Part shown: positions 61,919-64,000 of the stretch, piece after piece
How positions within the stretch are numbered: position 1 is the first letter of the stretch
Layout of the letters: the number at the start of each line of letters is the position of its first letter
Source of the DNA: Phycisphaerales bacterium
Lineage (GTDB): Bacteria; Planctomycetota; Phycisphaerae; Sedimentisphaerales; Anaerobacaceae
Direction: 5' to 3'
Assembly: GCA_020352215.1 (NCBI GenBank)
Contig: CP070675.1
Span: 4,742,098 to 4,806,097 of the forward strand
DNA: 64,000 nt
Program-made: the position numbers and the translations under genes
Notes under the pieces: model-generated
Told to the model about the DNA's origin: nothing
Seen by the model: only the letters and a program-made list of their open reading frames with translations
Databases searched by the model: none

Positions 61919-62953
61919 TCATAAATCCCAATTGAGTTTCTCCTCATATCGCCAGTAGAAACGGCCCAGCAGATGGGCGGCTACCAACGTCACGTGGATG
62001 CAAACAAGAAAGAGAGGAAAAGCGAGCCACGGGTGGCCCGTTGCCACATGTGCAACCTTGATGACCAGATAACCAATTGCCAAGAGCAGGCAGACGAACG
62101 CGCAGTACGGTAAGAAAGTACTCACCACCGACCTGATCAGCAGAATCGGGTTGAGGCCCCACAGCGACTCAAATATCACGACGGCCAGTAAGCCCATCGG
62201 GAAGAACAAGGCACCGTAGGCTGTGAGTGTCCAGAATATCCAGTCAATGCTTCGACTGTGCCGGTAGTACAAGGTCATGGGCAAGAAAAAGAAGAAAAGG
62301 CAACCAAATGTCATCAGAGCGCTTAGAAGTATGTCCCAAAGGCCCGGAGCCTGGGCAAGTGTCTCGGGCGCTCTCAGCCCGCCGGTGGCGCTGTCGCGGA
62401 TACACTCACAGATGTACCAATAAAGGTACGTATACAGCACCACCTTCAGGACGAAACCCAAGACACCAAAGGCCAGGACGAAGATGATAAGAGCGGGAAA
62501 TGACAAGGCGCCTATGCGCAGCAATTCCCCGGCGACTTCGATCAGAAGTGGGATTCCGACGATCACTCCAATTGTCACTAAGCCCGGCTTGCTTATCGGG
62601 TAGAGCAGCACATCGATCGGCCAGGGGAATTTCCGCTCGGGCGGGCCCTCTATCTCGGCTGTCACTGTTTGAGCTTCCCCCTGTTCATTATCTTCCGAGG
62701 ACTCGACCGCACCGGGCGGCTCATCTTCGGCCGGATGTATCTTGGGCACGTCCAACAGTGTCAGGTGGTCAGGAAGGTGCTCGGAGTCAACCGGAGCCTT
62801 TACGGGATCGCTTCGCCCTTCATCTGGTCTTACGGCGTGGGCCTTTGGGACAACAAGTATGGATTTGCATTTTGGGCACTTACCCTTTTTGCCCGCGCGG
62901 GTCTCAGGGACACTGAACCCCTTACCACATCTTCTGCATCTGAACCTGATCAT
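61919..62953 (-). CDS. Zinc-ribbon plus multi-pass membrane protein, paralog 1
   Basis: A 344-residue protein. The N-terminus is a rubredoxin-like zinc ribbon (FRCRRCGKGF, CPKCKS). An acidic linker follows, then FPWPIDVLLYPISKPGLVTI and about six membrane segments from residue 135 on. CECIRDSATGGLRAPETLAQAPGL marks a conserved loop. The start ATG 62953 is preceded by GGGGAG and begins exactly at the zinc ribbon. Similar planctomycete proteins are uncharacterised; the membrane part resembles Yip1/DUF4013-like folds only loosely. It converges on hisD. Confidence 0.75.
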   Translation of the reverse strand: MIRFRCRRCGKGFSVPETRAGKKGKCPKCKSILVVPKAHAVRPDEGRSDPVKAPVDSEHLPDHLTLLDVPKIHPAEDEPPGAVESSEDNEQGEAQTVTAEIEGPPERKFPWPIDVLLYPISKPGLVTIGVIVGIPLLIEVAGELLRIGALSFPALIIFVLAFGVLGFVLKVVLYTYLYWYICECIRDSATGGLRAPETLAQAPGLWDILLSALMTFGCLFFFFLPMTLYYRHSRSIDWIFWTLTAYGALFFPMGLLAVVIFESLWGLNPILLIRSVVSTFLPYCAFVCLLLAIGYLVIKVAHVATGHPWLAFPLFLVCIHVTLVAAHLLGRFYWRYEEKLNWDL

Positions 62954-63171
62954 CGACTCCCCAGCATAGCCCAAAACCCGGTGTTTGTCATCCGTGCTCG
63001 GTGACCGACGCGCTTGGAGGGCCACGTCGCTTCATTAGGAAAGACGCCGGGATCGCTATTTTCTTCAAACAAAAAGGCCAGGCAAACACATTTCCTGATA
63101 AGGATGCCATTCGGAACATTGTGAGACAGAGATGAGCACCTATGAAGCACAAACGTTACACAACCCACCGG

Positions 63172-64000
63172 TCAAACGTCCCAGTTAAGTAGACTTTGAT
63201 ATCGATGGTAGAACCAGCCCAAGATATGCGCTACGACCAAGGACAGATAGATGCACAGACAGAACAAGACAAAACGCACCATAGGTGAAATTCCTTCGGG
63301 CGGTGTGACTCGGGATAAAGCGAAACCTATTGTCGCAAAGGTCGCAACAAGCGCACAGTATGGAAGAAATACGCTGCATATCGAGCAGAGGATCAAGAGG
63401 GGATTCAAGCCGTGAAGAGAGTCGAACAAAACGACTGCAAGCAGGCCTATTGGGAATGAAAACACCCCGTAGACCAGCAGCGACCAGAACACGGCATCTG
63501 CCCCGCCGATGTAGCGAGCGTATACACCCGCCGGTCCCCAGAACACGATGAAACAACCCACCGCCCTGAAGCATTGGGTCAACAGCTCACCAAGGCCGGG
63601 AGCGGTGCCCAGCGTCTCAGGCGCCCTGATCTCGCCGGCGGCACTGGTACGGATGCACTCGCAGAGATACCACACAAAATATAGTCCAAGGACGGTGATC
63701 CCCAAGAAGCCGACGCAGGCAAACGGAGTCAGCAGAACGAGCAAAGGAGGAAACTTTTGAGCAGGCCCACTGAGCGAGCCGGTCATAAGGCCAAAGGCCA
63801 GCGGTATCAAAATTACGACGGCGAGAGTGAGCAAACCCGCCTTGCTGGTCGGATACAAGAATATGTCGATGAGCCACGGCAGCTTGCGTTCGGGCCGCGC
63901 CTCGATCTCTGCGCGGACTTGGCCGGCGGCCTGCTGCTCATCTGTGGACAGCTCGGCTGCGTTGCCAGCTCGGCCTCCGGGCAGATTGCTTTCGGGAACA
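63172..64000 (-). CDS. Multi-pass membrane protein, paralog 2 (cut by the window edge)
   Basis: Homologous to the gene at 61919: RPERKLPWLIDIFLYPTSKAGLLTL, CECIRTSAAGEIRAPETLGTAPGL, SFPIGLLAVVLFDSLHGLNPLL and WFYHRYQSLLNWDV match it in order. The frame stays open to base 64000, so the start, probably with a zinc ribbon, lies outside the window. The two genes are tandem copies about 220 bases apart and have diverged considerably. The gap 62954-63171 holds no gene. Confidence 0.75.
   Translation of the reverse strand, partial: VPESNLPGGRAGNAAELSTDEQQAAGQVRAEIEARPERKLPWLIDIFLYPTSKAGLLTLAVVILIPLAFGLMTGSLSGPAQKFPPLLVLLTPFACVGFLGITVLGLYFVWYLCECIRTSAAGEIRAPETLGTAPGLGELLTQCFRAVGCFIVFWGPAGVYARYIGGADAVFWSLLVYGVFSFPIGLLAVVLFDSLHGLNPLLILCSICSVFLPYCALVATFATIGFALSRVTPPEGISPMVRFVLFCLCIYLSLVVAHILGWFYHRYQSLLNWDV

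Overview
The window most resembles a planctomycete chromosome, probably from the Phycisphaerae/Sedimentisphaerales side of the phylum. This is inferred from gene content: Tat-exported Gfo/Idh/MocA oxidoreductases, a sulfatase, large secreted proteins built from HAF, GLUG, LamG and dockerin-like modules, short PEP-CTERM proteins, and a pseudopilin-type protein with an H-X9-DG-like tail. I saw no rRNA, tRNA or CRISPR array.

Layout. 0-10 kb: a secreted coiled-coil/Ig-like giant protein; a minus-strand group of Gfo/Idh oxidoreductase, bifunctional DAHP synthase/chorismate mutase and sulfatase; a divergent second Gfo/Idh oxidoreductase; an RluA-type pseudouridine synthase. 10-18.7 kb: a phage-like early region on the minus strand, with a small-terminase-like protein and a five-gene cassette (sigma-region-4-like HTH, soluble ABC ATPase, GNAT, ParB-like, winged HTH) behind a strong promoter with a palindromic operator; a beta-helix dockerin protein and two tandem four-helix membrane paralogs lie beside it. 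19-33 kb: secreted modular proteins (alpha-toroid glycosidase-like, MBL hydrolase, subtilase, HAF/GLUG protein), a SagB-type nitroreductase, a DUF4186 protein, a PfkB sugar kinase and two wrecked genes. 33.4-46.7 kb: a co-directional phage late module (portal, scaffold, SU10-type capsid, connector and tail-like proteins, a hub-like protein, small membrane proteins and a lipoprotein) with no recognisable large terminase, integrase, tape measure or endolysin. 46.9-57 kb: PAP2 lipoprotein, PilZ protein, an amber-interrupted gene, two PEP-CTERM proteins with consensus promoters, the phosphatidylethanolamine pair psd-pssA, a frameshifted TPR gene, two tandem structured elements and a pseudopilin-type protein. 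57-64 kb: aconitase, LOG-family protein, a secreted hypothetical protein and hisD in one run, then two paralogous membrane proteins, the second cut by the window edge.

The main hypothesis is that the two phage segments were once one prophage. Related inverted repeats (TCATTGCGAG type) sit at about 9.9-10.06 kb and 33.08-33.17 kb. Inverting the DNA between them would put the small-terminase-like gene, now facing away, directly upstream of the portal gene in the same orientation, which is the usual phage order. The early cassette, which pairs a split COG2401-like ABC ATPase/acetyltransferase with a ParB-like protein, is the best candidate for an uncharacterised (possibly DNA-modifying or DNA-binding) system. 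Several genes carry stops or frameshifts, so this is either an eroding accessory region or an assembly with local errors.
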